Positions 10,073 to 21,985 are shown, counted from the stretch's first letter. The stretch: 64,000 nt of DNA from Terebella lapidaria (GCA_949152475.1 OX424562.1:19530209-19594208), one strand, 5' to 3'. Translations and numbers: made by a program. Notes: generated by a model not told the origin, from the sequence alone.

Positions 10073-12104
10073 CCCCCTGGGGAGGGGGAGGCTGCGCCCC
10101 ACGAAAGGGCGGCTGCGTAGAAGCGGGTGCATGTGGTGCCTGAGGTTGGGCAGGCTTCTGACCCTTGGTCTTCTTGCCTGTCCCAGACCCCGCCGACTTC
10201 CCAAGCAAAGCCTTGGCCATAGCCTCATCCCGGAGATGTTCCCGCATGACGGAAATATCCGATCGAGAGAGGTTGGCGTAGGTATAGCCTGAGAACAGCG
10301 GCCTCCCACGTAGCTCAGCGACGTCCGTAGCGGACACGTCAAGCAGACGGAGATCGGCATCACGCATGGTGAGATCCAATTGTGCGCCCAGGTGCGCACT
10401 GTCACGCTCAGCAGCATGGACCACTCCGGCCAAGACGCCGAGTGCTGCATGTATGTTGGCGCGACTCCCCTCCTCCAGATCCGCCTCGTCCACAAACTCC
10501 TGAACCAAGGTGGTCAGGTGATCTGTCAACGAGAGCTGCCCCATCAATTGATGAGACAGCGTCTGCCAGTGAGAAAGGCGAGCCTTTTTCACATAAGCTG
10601 ACCAGACCGTACCCTGCTTCCGGGAAAGCAGGTGAAGGTTAGGGTCTTCGACCGGGACGGAAGTCTGATGTCCACCCTCGGACTCTACAGTCCGATAGGT
10701 GTCGATCGACTCAGGTCGAACACGGCTAGTCGGGAATGTCGACTCCGTACGAGCCACATCCTTCTTAGCCGTAACTCCCTTGTTGATCTTGTCGAAGGAC
10801 TTGACCAACGCGGGAGCCACAGGGAGCCGGATCGGCCGACGAACTGGCGCCGACGCGAACCTACCGGTTCCCCGTGAGGGCCCTGGAGCATCGATCGGCA
10901 AGTCCATTCGCCTTGCGACCGACTCCAAAGCCCACCGGAAGTTAGAACCCCCGGCCTGATCGGAAGTCTCATCCTCCGAGGAGGACGACTCCTGATCAGC
11001 TTCCACTCGACCCCCCCGATCGTTGGACCTCACAGGTCCGATCGAAGACCTCGATGACCCCAAGGGTACATCAAAGGACGGGCGAGGGAATGCCTGCTCA
11101 GCGATCGCGCCCGTCCGGCGACTTACATCCGCGTACACAGGACTTGAGTGGCCCTGAGGAACGACCCCAGCACCACCCGCCCGATCGTGCCCTGATCGAG
11201 GACCAGGAGCACGACCGCCAAGTGAAGACTCCCGATCGCACGAACGATCGAGAGCCTCACCCCCAAACAAAGGGAACTCTCCCCCCTCGAACCTCGAGAC
11301 CGAGGACCCGAAAGAGCCATCCAAGCTGCCCCGCCGATCGAAGCCCGAAGCCTGATCGTCGCCCACCGAGAGGTCGGACGAAGCCTGAGCCACATCGAAA
11401 ATCGATGTGGTCTCAGCACCACGGCGCTTAGAGGAAGCACGCTTCCTCTTCTTGGAAGGCCCTGGGGAAGAGACTACGGACCCCTCCACCTCGATCGGCC
11501 CCGACTGAGGGACGACGAAGGTGGAGTGCGGTTCCTTGGCTGCTTTCGCCTTGGCAAGAACTGAAACCTTCTTCTTAGAAGATTTCGACTTCTTGCCAGC
11601 AGGGGGAGCAAGCTCTCCCTGCGACGAAGGGGCAGCCGAAGAACCGGCCGGGACTCCCTGTCCAAGCAGGGAAGAGAGACCCGGCAGGAGGGGACCCTGA
11701 AGGGACGATAACGACTGTGCAAAGAAAGATTGCACAGCCGCGTTGACCATGTCCTGTGTTAGCCCCAGGGGCTGGCTAACACCGGACGCAATCTGTGCCG
11801 TCACAGGCGGAGTCTCCACCTCCATGGGCGACTGGCGGACTTGCGGAGCCGAAGCTTCCGCAAGCCTCAAAGCATCCCGACGAGCCAACGAGGCTTCGGA
11901 ATACTTTGCAGTCGCCTGCACGAAGGAAGAGGGACGCCAGAAACGACACAGATCACACCTCAAATCCTCCATAGATACCGGGCCATGGTCTAAGCAGTCG
12001 AAACACACACTGTGTTTCTCCCCTCCTCGGAGGGTATTGACCAGACACTTCGGGCATGGGCGTTCGTCCATGGCACCGGTACCAAGGGAGGATTGTGAAG
12101 TCAT
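10005..12104 (-). CDS. DIRS gag-like ORF1 protein
   Basis: An open frame of about 699 residues from the ATG at 12104 (the frame opens two codons earlier with GTG). Near the N-terminus, paired cysteines (CPKC, CFDC, CDLC within the first 45 residues or so) suggest a small zinc-binding module. The centre is low-complexity and rich in Ser, Gly, Pro and Arg, with Lys-rich patches. A folded-looking stretch follows (roughly residues 480-620, with LSHWQTLSHQLMGQLSLTDHL). The C-terminus is a basic Gly-Lys-Arg tail ending at 10005. A nucleic-acid-binding capsid-like role is inferred from position and composition. Sequence identity to known gag is not something I can show. Confidence 0.78.
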   Translation of the reverse strand: MTSQSSLGTGAMDERPCPKCLVNTLRGGEKHSVCFDCLDHGPVSMEDLRCDLCRFWRPSSFVQATAKYSEASLARRDALRLAEASAPQVRQSPMEVETPPVTAQIASGVSQPLGLTQDMVNAAVQSFFAQSLSSLQGPLLPGLSSLLGQGVPAGSSAAPSSQGELAPPAGKKSKSSKKKVSVLAKAKAAKEPHSTFVVPQSGPIEVEGSVVSSPGPSKKRKRASSKRRGAETTSIFDVAQASSDLSVGDDQASGFDRRGSLDGSFGSSVSRFEGGEFPLFGGEALDRSCDRESSLGGRAPGPRSGHDRAGGAGVVPQGHSSPVYADVSRRTGAIAEQAFPRPSFDVPLGSSRSSIGPVRSNDRGGRVEADQESSSSEDETSDQAGGSNFRWALESVARRMDLPIDAPGPSRGTGRFASAPVRRPIRLPVAPALVKSFDKINKGVTAKKDVARTESTFPTSRVRPESIDTYRTVESEGGHQTSVPVEDPNLHLLSRKQGTVWSAYVKKARLSHWQTLSHQLMGQLSLTDHLTTLVQEFVDEADLEEGSRANIHAALGVLAGVVHAAERDSAHLGAQLDLTMRDADLRLLDVSATDVAELRGRPLFSGYTYANLSRSDISVMREHLRDEAMAKALLGKSAGSGTGKKTKGQKPAQPQAPHAPASTQPPFRGAQPPPPQGDGKRGGKGGGRFKGKGKASGKK

Positions 12105-12516
12105 GATCACACAAGGGAACTAACCACACACAGTAACAGGGCGGGCAATAAATGCAAACCTGAGACCGCGCTGAAAAAAGAACCCTAAGAGGACTACGAA
12201 TATATAAACTACAGTATACGTATACACAATATATACAGTAGAAAATTAACGTAGAACTATTGATAGATGTAAACAACAAGTACACTATCAAGTACGACGG
12301 ATGGACGATAATAGGGTGAACTGGCTATACAAATCGCTGACGATCTAGCAAGTAACAAACTATCGACCGATACTTATCCAAATAGACACAAAACGATGTC
12401 TATGAACGTGGCAGGTGAAATTCCGTAAGAATATAACGCAAAAGTCTAGTTTGCAGACTAAATTCTACGAATTCACCGGGAACCAAAATCCAAAGCTGCC
12501 AAGCAAAAATGGCGGT
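12105..12516 (-). promoter_or_regulatory. DIRS 5' untranslated leader
   Basis: Between the 5' inverted repeat and the gag ATG there is an AT-rich leader of about 410 bases without an open frame of note. Promoter activity in DIRS elements is generally ascribed to the 5' terminal repeat. I see no definite TATA or initiator element here. Confidence 0.35.
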
Positions 12517-12685
12517 GGACAGAAAAGTGAAGCTTCTGCGCAGCTGCGCGCGCATATGCGCGGCGGTTTTGGCGGCAAAAGGAGCGCTCGAGTCATGCAG
12601 GCAGACGATCGTGCCTTGCTTTCAGTACGCGAATTTCTATCCAGAACGATCCAAAGGATCGAAAAGGAGCATGTAGTAGTTTAGA
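12517..12685. repeat. DIRS right inverted terminal repeat (5' side of element)
   Basis: Exact inverted copy of 6362-6530. The outer extension 12686-12708 is the part copied in the internal complementary region. Confidence 0.92.
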
Positions 12686-12708
12686 TTGGTGATGTATAAA
12701 ATAAACTT

Positions 12709-13735
12709 GATCCTTGAAGGGACCATCCAGGAACACCCAAAATCACCAGATGTCGTGATTCATGTGAATCGACAACTGCCCTTCACCCCCAGACTGAAAC
12801 ATTGTCACCAAGGATCAACTATGGAGCTTTAGTAGAACACAGCAGCACTGCAACTGAATACGGTGCCCGCCAGGATGATCAACATGCGTGGCACTGTCAC
12901 AGACTAACAATGGAACACCCGGCCCATACCATGCTAACCAACATGTCATAACATCCAATGACCCCAAACCAGCATGTCAAAATCACAGACCGATTTTCCA
13001 CTTAACACGTTGCCAACACATGACCCCCGGCCACTGAGGATAATCCTCGATGAGCTCAGGAGTGAAGAGCTCCTAGACCGCCATGAACAATACATAGACC
13101 TTTTCACCCAGGACTGCAAAAAAAATCCTGGATCGTCCCGGATGACGCTATAGTGAATCTGATGTACATGACTCTCTTGGTGGCCAGGACATTGATAGAC
13201 AATCGCTGATCATCACGGGAAATTATGAACCCATCACACACAGATTTGAAGAACCGGAAACCGGAAAAGTAGCAGTCCAGGATGGCCTGATTCGCCAATA
13301 ATATGTGGAAGAGTCATAATTTCTCTGAGGTTGCTCTGGGTCCAGTAGGTCCGTAAGGAAGAAATAAGGTTCATGGATTTTTTCGTTCCCCCAACAAATT
13401 TCAGATTCAATGAATGAACGGAATGACCTTCAACCCAGGTCTCGAGTGTTTCAAGAGGCCGCGGAAACGTGGGGGGTTTGGAGTGAAAAAAATTCCAGTA
13501 TTCGAGGAACATGATCCTAGACATAGATGTCTGGGGGGGGGGGGGTATGCCATTTTTCTGCTCAACATCCAATCAGAGACCGCCAATACCATACTGATAT
13601 GATATACCCACAAATAATAATTGAATCAATTGTAATAGCATTCACATACATTGTTTTTCGATATCAGTGGCGGGCAAGGCATCTATGTCTAGGATCTTTG
13701 AAAACTCATTCCTCGGAAAATCCATCCGACCCTGG
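12709..13735. other. Unassigned sequence with poly-G tract and inverted arms
   Basis: This stretch does not match the duplicated block on either side. It holds a 13-base G run at about 13531-13543. A 17-base perfect inverted pair, GATCCTAGACATAGATG, lies near 13511-13527 and 13679-13696 and could be the arms of a small non-autonomous element. Protein-like fragments on the plus strand (for example around 13120-13200) are interrupted by stops. I make no coding call. Confidence 0.35.
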
Positions 13736-16160
13736 ATAAATTACTGGAATATATCGAGTCTACTGATACCCGTAGACAAATGAGTGAACCGAGACACCTA
13801 GCTGATGTATGAAGGATTGAATGACGCTCGAAGAACTCCAAGCCCTGCACAGTAAATCATCCTACAATAATCATTTGATAATCTCGACAAGTCCCGGATT
13901 ATCATGGAGATTCGTTCTTCCGGTTCAGTTGTCAACGTTTGCACATCAGCAGGTGCGAGATGTCAATCAGTGCTGTTTATTTGTTCGTCAGGTTCCTGTA
14001 CCTTGTCCTATACTAACTCATTTTGCAAGCGCGATGAAAAGAACAAAAATATTCAGAGATAATGGCATTGTACAGGGTGGAGGGTGAAGTGTGAATACAT
14101 TGAAAAGTCAATATATAGAGAGGATAGTTAGTTATAACTATATAGACCCAAGTTACCATATTCATATACCTGATATACGGACATTCTAAATATATATGTG
14201 TTAGTAAACATACATGTACATTAAAATACACAGGCATGGTTAAACGTAGTCCGCTACAAACAGTAAGGTAAGGAAGAGTCAAAATTTAAAAGTTATTTCT
14301 TGAATATTATCTCTTCAAAATGACATATTTTATAGAGTAACTGATCAGCATCCTAATACTAAAAAGAACATAGGGGGTCACCGTGCTGGTTTCGTGGACA
14401 TATGCGATTAAAATCACAAACATTTACCTAGAATGACATAAATGATGGCATTTTTGCACATTGTTTTGTCCATATTCACATCTTGCGTCGTGTTTTCCAT
14501 GCGAACGGATACGATGACCCCCTATTTTCTTTTCAGTTTTGGGATGCTGACCAGTTACTCTATAAAATATGTCATTTTGAAGCTTTAGATTATGTTGATA
14601 CAGTTATTCATTTTTAAAAAAATTCTGACCCTCCTCCCCTCACTGTTCGGAGCAGACTATCTCAACAGGCAATTTCGTATATATGAAAACATCATATGAC
14701 GCAAATATGGGATATGTAGGCCTATATAATACTATAATCAGTTACTCGAGGAAAGGGATTCTGCCTGCTGGACCGAATCATCCAAGAATTTTTCATTAAA
14801 AGGAATGACATAAAATTTTTCAATACTTATTGCATCAGCTTCTGGTGGTATGAATCCAAGTAAAAATATATTATCCTTGGATAAATTACCGGAATATATC
14901 GAGTCTATTGATACCCGTAGACAAATGAGTGAACCGAGACACCTAGCTGATGTATGAAAGATCGAATGACGCTCGAAGAACTCCAAACGCTGCACAGTAG
15001 ATCATCGTATACTAATCATTTGATAATCTCGACAAGACCCCGGTTATCATGGAGATTCGTTCTTCCGATTCAATTGTCAACGTTTGCACATCAGCAGGTG
15101 CGAGATGTCAATCAGTGCTGTCTATTTGTTCGCCAGTTTTCTGCGCCATGACGTCACGAGCTCACGGGCCTAACTCATTTTGCAAGCGCGATGAAAGCGA
15201 CAACATGTTCAGAGATAATGACATTGTACAGGGTGAAGTGTGAGGTGCGAGTACATTAAAAAGTCAATATATAGAGAGGATAGTGGAACATATCAGTCGA
15301 TAGATCATTATTTTAACTCCAGCGAAAAAAGCCGAGGATTGAAGCGTATATTTTACGACGCCAATAATGTATGTCCCTAACACTATTAACTTGTACCAGA
15401 ATTCCATAAGAGATCTTTCTGCTTGTACTTGAAATATAGTGGTTTGATAAATGCTGGAAACCAATGTTAGCTCGGATGTAAAAGCCCTCTTTTTTTTCGT
15501 TCATTCGAATATGTAGACTAGTGAATCAGTTTGAATAATTTTCGATAAATTCTAAAGATATCATTAATATATATATACACAGACGATGTTGATGTTTCTA
15601 CATTGTATGCTATTGACCTCGAACGAATAATGTCATTTCATGTGATTTTAGTTTTAAAACCCCAAAACAATTCACCCGATGCAATAGTAGACAAAAAGCT
15701 GGTGGACGATGTCAAGAATAAATTGATTATACGTTCGTTACCCAAAGTTCGCGGGAGTAGGGGGGGTGGGGGGGGGGGGGGTGGTGGTTGATCATAGGTA
15801 GTCACGTCAGTATTAAAACATAGCTTTAAATTGAATAGAAGAGTAGTCCTTATATGGCATTTGCAGCGTCTACGCTACAGCGATGTCGATACATCGTCCG
15901 TGTATAATATTTTGGACTACTGCCTGCATATGCACGGATCAGTGACTTGTTGAGTGTTATCGATAATCAGTCTGCCATAAATGATCGATCTCCCAAATTA
16001 ATGGTTATTTATGATCAAAGCCGTTTGATATCGAGCGATCCAGGTGCTTGTCGACTTCCAGAGGTGGCCATGGTCGAAAATTTGCCAATATTACCAGAGT
16101 TATACACAATTCCTCACTAACTATTCCTTTTATATGTTTTATGAATAAATGGTATACAGC
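13736..16160. repeat. Segmental duplication, copy 2, remaining part
   Basis: 13740-14110 and 14690-15260 are two local copies of the unit also present at 1540-2120. 15446-16160 follows the order of 2490-3000. Frames at 13821-14087 (plus), 14954-15151 (plus) and 14738-14995 (minus) are partly shared between copies, but the third copy has stops, so they are probably not coding. A G-rich tract lies at 15758-15785. The layout shows that the DIRS element and 12709-13735 entered or separated this copy after duplication. Confidence 0.55.
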
Positions 16161-16870
16161 GATTATTTTCACGTCGTGAGAGGGGAAATTTCAGCAGTAA
16201 ACCGAAGGCATCCTTGTATCTAGCGCTCAATCCAGACGTCTGCGATAAATGCGAAAATACAATATCATCATTAAATTGTGAAAGGCAGTTTCCCTGAATT
16301 TCTGATATTCGCCTGGTAAGGTGACCAGACTGAACTTCACATGTCCAACCAACTAGTTTTTGTTTTTCAAGTAGACATGAATCAACGTGAATCGTGAATC
16401 AACTTAGTACTGAAATTGTTCCCCTCTCCTAATCTTCGAAACCAGCGATCGTTTTCGACGCAAAACGAACCAACTGTGAGTTCATCTATACCATAATGTA
16501 TTAGTTTAACATTATAGGGGGGTGGTTTTTGGATATCTATAAAATAGCCTTGGAAAGCTAAAATAATAGCATCGTTTTGGTTGAGCAACTCGCCCAATTA
16601 ATAAAATATGAAGATGCTATTTTGCAAATGTGTAATTTATACGGATGAGTCGTCAGGTCAAAGTCGGGAAGTATTGTGTTGTTTTCTACTTTTTTCCTTC
16701 CATGGTAACGTTGCATGAATATTTCAGACATTTTATGCTCGAATAGTGTACTGCCCACAATATGGTCCAAAAAAAAGATAAAAGAAGTCAATAGATGAAC
16801 AAACTCTCTTTGTAAGTCGCATAGTGATGACACCAGCTCGATCACGTGGATGAATTTCTGTGCTCTTCCA

Positions 16871-17890
16871 GTTTACCGAACCTAAGCATGGTCCGATAAT
16901 CTAATACCATGGCGTCGGTCGTCCACATTTTTATCTTCGAAAATCACGGTCGGAACTTTCTGAACTTTCGCACAAAAACACCTTTTAGTTTCCTAAGATT
17001 TAGTTAATGGTATCTGTTTCTTTTTTTTCAGCCACTTCAGGCGAAAAATTGCCATTTTTGGAGTCTGATGGTCATTTTCTCAAAACGACCAACCATTATG
17101 TTTTCTTCTAATTTACGCATAGTACCCCCATATGTACTACTATCATGTGTAGAAGTTTTGTTGCTCCATGGCGGACATTTTGAGTTTTGTCTGTTTCCAT
17201 CTGTTTTAGCCAAAGAATTTTTTTTTTCGCAAATGGAATTTATTTTGGGACTTTTCCCAAACTGTATGTACTAAACTCCTGAAATATTTTAAGATAAATG
17301 TTATATAAACTATTAGGTCTTTTGTATTTTACATTTGTAATTGGCATCATCAAAATTTAGTAGTATTTTTTTGGCAGTAGGTTGATACTTACATACATAT
17401 CTCTGAGCTGGTGTCACTGCTGGTGGACGTTAAATCTGTCCTCGAGGGTACCATCAACTCAGTAGCCTTCTGGCTTGTGATTAGGTACTTATTTACTTGT
17501 CATAATCTATTCCACGGGGTTTGCTTTGGATTTCTTAATTATGTTTCATATGTTGTTGGGCAGTTGTATACCAATTCCATCAGGTATACAGTAAAAACAA
17601 CTACGTTTCACACACTGTCTCTGATGACGCCTGTGGGTCTTAGGATAAACTATTTGGTCGGGCTTTGTTTCTATTCCAAAGTGTTGTATTTTGTATTGGC
17701 ATCATCAAAGTCTGGTTATATTAATGGTAATAGATTGATACTTGCGCATGCACACTTTGAAGGTATATAGCGATTACAGAGGTGGCCTTGAATTTGACCT
17801 TTAATGACTTTGAAAGGTCAAAACAGCATTTTTTGTGCAGAAAAAACAGCTGTGGATTAACACCATACATATATCCGGTAACCTGCTCTA
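16871..17890 (+). repeat. Interspersed repeat with GGTTACCGGAC-like ends
   Basis: It opens with a diverged end (TTTACCGAACC, then GGTCCGATAATCTAATACC and a GC-rich CATGGCGTCGGTCGTCC) and closes with ATCCGGTAACC followed by TAGCCCCTGGGATA. The same terminal layout is seen at 21986-23590 and, inverted, at 26440-27580 and 34675-37364. This copy contains a piece of the roughly 359-bp tandem-repeat family (17333-17745), which also generates the open frame 17411-17770; I do not regard that frame as a gene. Confidence 0.55.
17333..17745 (+). repeat. Piece of the ~359-bp tandem-repeat family
   Basis: It matches 63430-63945 in order: a segment with GGCATCATCAAAAT, then CCATCAACTCAGTAGC, then TTGTTGGGCAGTTGTATAC, then AAACTATTTGGTCGGGCT. 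It covers slightly more than one period here. Confidence 0.6.
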
Positions 17891-19364
17891 GCCCCTGGGA
17901 TATTTTTCTCTATAAGTAGCGACTATGTGTATTTCACCTAGCAGCCCTCGAATGATAAACATGCTACCAAAATTATCCAATGAACGTGTACTGATTGGCA
18001 TTTCTAGCTCACATTTTGTGACAGCAGATTCTTGGATGAACTATGACTGCGCTATGGTTTTACTAGCCCCGTCTGCATTGACTAAAGTCAATCGACGAGT
18101 GACGCTCATGTGGCGTAGCTTCAATTATCGAACGAAAGTCAAGTCGTTCTTATTTAACGCGTCCCAACCGGAGCAGTGGTTCTTGACAGATACGATACGA
18201 TATAGCAGTCTTGGATTCTGGAATTATATTGACCTATCAACCTGAGAAGTATGGTCGATTGGATTATTATAGGGGGCGAGTGTTGATTTTGTATCATCCG
18301 AGTTTTCACTTCAATTAAACGCTCGAGTTAGGCATTCGTTGTAATGCAGAGGAAATCACTAGCAAGGAAAGCGATCTAGCGCGGCATGTCATGTAGTGAA
18401 AATGACTGGAGGATGGGTTCAAAGAGGATGACATTCCAAACTGGATGTTTTCCATTGAGGTGATGCTTTTTCGGGAAATTCGAGAAGCTGTTGTTTGTTT
18501 GTATCGATGTTTACCAGGAGTAAAGGATAGTGAAGTATATCTTTCGCATGCCATCCGCATGATCTGACCCTGAACTACGTTTCAGCTCCGCAAAAATTAT
18601 GCAAATTTGGATTGGGAAGAATTATTTACAGTCAATTCACGTGATATCTTGACGAGCCAATCATCTATCATCCATCGAATTGTCCTGATATTACACGACC
18701 TTGAACTTAATGGACAACTACATCAATGGAATCGTGTTCCTAATACTAACAACAATTTTCGGCCCGATAATTATAGTTACGCAGATCGAAACATAATAGA
18801 TGGTTCCACGAAATCTACGTGCGGCTTCAGTTGTGCCTTGGACAGTACAAAAAATTAATGGACATGATATATGACTCCTTTCATCCACACACGAAAATGT
18901 GTCAGTTGTCGCTATTGACGGGGGGAATATCAGTAGAATTTAGAATCCGATTTTGTACGTCATTGACTAATATTTGTTCTAATGCATAATATTCAGGAAG
19001 CCATTGATGCTAATTCCTCGATGATGATGTTTATCAGTTTGCACCAGGGTTCCCCTCTCGTGGCACGACTGAAGTGTTTAGACTTTTCCAAGGAAATCAC
19101 CTTTTGAACAGAAACAACAGCACTACAGATTAATTGACCGATGAATGGTCCTTCCATTAAAAAAAACAGGCAGGCTTCCCGTGGAATCACTTCATTTGAC
19201 TCAACGTCAAGAGTGGTTTGCAGAAGTCTTAGGAGCTAATGAGTTCATTCCCCATTTCATCTCCCAGTCGAAGATCAAAAACTAGTACTCTTTGGTCAGA
19301 ACATTACATGGAATATTAATTTGTCAAATACATGAACGCACGTTGATCGAAATTGACGTTGAAC
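17891..19364. other. Unassigned; two modest open frames
   Basis: Plus-strand frames at 17925-18245 (106 codons) and 18607-18858 (83 codons) are open, but I recognise no domain in them and see no splice pair that clearly joins them to each other or to the gene at 19365. They may be exons of an unknown gene or chance. Confidence 0.3.
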
Positions 19365-20653
19365 ATGGAAGTCAGACTCGTCAATTTCATGACTTTGGTC
19401 ACCTTCATACACGGTGTACAATCTTCCTGCTTGTTTGAGGAGTTTCCATCCACGCTCCTCACGGGGTACCACGTCAACAAATCTCAACCCGCCTTCAGTA
19501 GTTCACAGTGCAAGCGAGCGTGTGTCAGTCTGCCTCCGCAACTGTGCACGGCCGTAAATATCGTCTACGATCCGCCGAGGGGATTCCGCTGTGACGTCAT
19601 ATCCGGAGTTGACCCAAAGACGATCCCTGAGGACAGATTTATGACCAGTACAGAAGGATATCTTGCCGTACGTCGCTCACCAGGTGGGTATCAATGAGAA
19701 CTTTCTGATGTAACTGCGTGAACAATGTACACGTTTTCATGGGGGTGATGAAGCCCGGTAAGTAATGTATCATGAGTTTATTGTTTGAAGACACTTGCGA
19801 ACGTTATCTCCATCTGATAATTCCATTTCAATGGAGTAAATCTCACTTATCTTACACGCAGGAATAGTGATACATGTATATTCCATTGTATTCCATATTG
19901 GAATACATACTAAAATGTCTTTACCATTGTATTACCTGCAGTGTTATTGAACAACAAGGTGCCATTTGACTGCGACCAATCATCGAGTTACGATATGGAC
20001 TTCACGTGTCTGTTCGTCTTTGAGGGAACGTACGGTGTCGGGGTACAGAAAGAATGGGGCACCACGTCCGCCTTGACTACAAGTAGCCATGAGTGGCTGT
20101 CAGTTCAATTCAACAAGCCCGTGAGGCTGTCGACGGTCAAGATTTGGTTTCGATGTCGCAACGGGGCCCAGTTTAGAGACTTGATATTCCGAGTTGGTGA
20201 TTCCGTGGTAAAGATGGTGAGTGTTCGTGATAGAAGTGGGTGGATTTTTAAAAAAATTTTGACACTCATCCGACATACCATTATAAACATGTATAAATAA
20301 AATCACACGTAGAATCAAGAATGATCAGTAATAACAAGATGTAATTTTTATCCAATTTGCTAAAATAACAAGAACAAATAACACCGGGGCCTACATGTAG
20401 ATCTAGATCGTTGTGACGCATTTGTGGATGAAGTTGAAATATATTATGGTGTTATTATATTTCACGTTTTAACACTTTGCAGTACACGCGTGTGTGTAAC
20501 GGCTCCTGTTGTGGGTCGTGTGCCGGACAAAATGGAGAAGAGTTCTGGGTCGGAGATTTACTGACTGATCACGTGACGATCACGTGCTCCAATTACTGTG
20601 GCTCGGGAAACATCGGACTTCGAGAGATTGAGTTCTATGGATTTCGTGAATAA
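19365..20653 (+). CDS. Secreted PAN-like plus galactose-binding-like protein, three exons
   Basis: Exons are 19365-19683, 19942-20216 and 20483-20653. Introns begin GTGGGT and GTGAGT and end TGCAG and TTGCAG; phases are 1 and 0, and the joined frame gives 254 residues ending in TAA. The first 18-22 residues form a signal peptide (MEVRLVNFMTLVTFIHGVQS). Exon 1 then encodes a cysteine-containing PAN/apple-like stretch (SSSQCKRACVSLPPQLCTAVN). Exons 2 and 3 encode a beta-rich domain resembling F5/8C or fucolectin-type galactose-binding folds (WLSVQFNKPVRLSTVKIWFR near residues 160-180, ending LREIEFYGF), with a cluster of six cysteines in the last exon. Likely an extracellular lectin-like or matrix protein. 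The exon joins are well supported; the domain names are inferred. Confidence 0.8.
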
Positions 20654-21985
20654 ACCATGTTTTGATACATTGTACAGTGACTAACATCGTACAGCGTATG
20701 TCATAGTAACCAAGTCAGGGTATGTAATTGTACATAGTGTTTGTATTTAAACTTGTATATATACAATTTATCTTTTTAAAAAAAATATATATATATATTT
20801 TTTGCAGATTCTTCACTAGTTGAACATTCCATTATATCTAGTCATGAATTCCAAAGAACTACATGTGTTTTGTTATGTTTTATACACATTTTTTTCATCT
20901 GAACCAGACTTACCGGGTATTACATGCAGACTATCTATTAACAGAGAGCAGGCATATTATATGACGAGAGTCTGCGTTCATATCTGTGCTTTTACAGACT
21001 GCGACGAATCATGATGTGAATATCTTTTTGTTCCACACAAAGTACAGATCAATCTTTCAGTTATCAGATAATCAGCAGAGGTACATGCATTAGTGAACAA
21101 CGTATTATAAACATGACGAGGGCAGGCCGAATATACCTGCCCCTCAACACGATACAATCAAAGATACCAACAACTCAACAGCCTTTAGGATATCACGGGG
21201 ATTGTTCCCAATTTCTAAACTCAATTGTCTCGATCTAGGTGGGTATTGGAAAATCCGTCATGATTATCAACTGTCCACAGTGACAACAGCAGGTTCGTCA
21301 TATCGTTTCGATCATAACCAGGTCAGATCTCATTGTGTTGTGGTATCCCATTGTCAGTGCCTCCTTTGTGCATTGTAATGCCCTCAATAAAACGTATTAT
21401 GGGCAAAAATGGGTATTGGCAAAAAAACAACAGTCAGTGGCAGAGCAAGATGATAAAATATATGGCCAAGGCGCCGCATTTCATCGGATGTTCACCACGC
21501 TATTCAACATTAATTTATTTAATTGATGTGTCAGTTGAATGTTTTTGTCGACCTCTTAAAATCCTGTATTTGCAAATTATTCGGACTATAAAAAGTCTTG
21601 ATACTCTCCCATCATGATTGAAGGATATGATTTCGAAGTTTAAGATTGCGGTATGATATTGTTATCCTGAAAATAACAAATAACAATAAAAATGATAAGA
21701 ATATAAAAGTCATGAATTTGCTCACATCCACTTACTCGTTGTCAAAATATTACCGACTTGGCGCCATTTCAGCATATTATACATGTAATCCTATTTAGTC
21801 TTGTTTAACATTATTATCACAAACAGAAGGTACATATACCTACAACAGCCAGTTGGTATTATTCACACTAAAGATGTTGAAGCTTAGTGAAGTTTCTTTT
21901 GTTGAAGCCTGCAAAATAATATATTTACTCATCAATTTGATGTGATATTATTTATGAAACCGTGTGAACATGCGTGCGAGGCTGT
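20654..21985. other. Intergenic, nothing recognised
   Basis: 3' flank of the secreted-protein gene. Possible polyadenylation signals are weak (AATAAA at 20649-20654 overlaps the stop codon). An AT microsatellite lies at about 20775-20805. Frames at 21333-21617 are without recognisable content. Confidence 0.4.

Larger units (their letters stand above)
6315..12708 (-). mobile_element. Complete DIRS1-like tyrosine-recombinase retrotransposon
   Basis: A 6.4-kb element with coding strand minus. It has gag-like, RT-RNase H and tyrosine recombinase frames, identical 169-bp inverted terminal repeats (6362-6530 and 12517-12685), outer unique extensions at both ends, and an internal complementary region at 6594-6697. 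No LTRs and no target duplication are seen. The ends follow from the internal region, which joins the two outer extensions at a shared TT (6315-6316 and 12707-12708). This layout is the known signature of DIRS elements, which replicate through a circle and integrate by tyrosine recombinase. All three frames are open, so the copy may be young or active. GATC sites are unusually frequent across the element. Confidence 0.9.

Noticed and set aside
10073..10495. Upstream extension of the RT frame
   Set aside because: It overlaps the end of gag in another frame and has no RT-like content. I start the RT protein near 10072.
17411..17770. 119-codon hydrophobic frame
   Set aside because: It lies in the ~359-bp tandem-repeat family. 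The related sequence near 63.5 kb does not keep the frame open.
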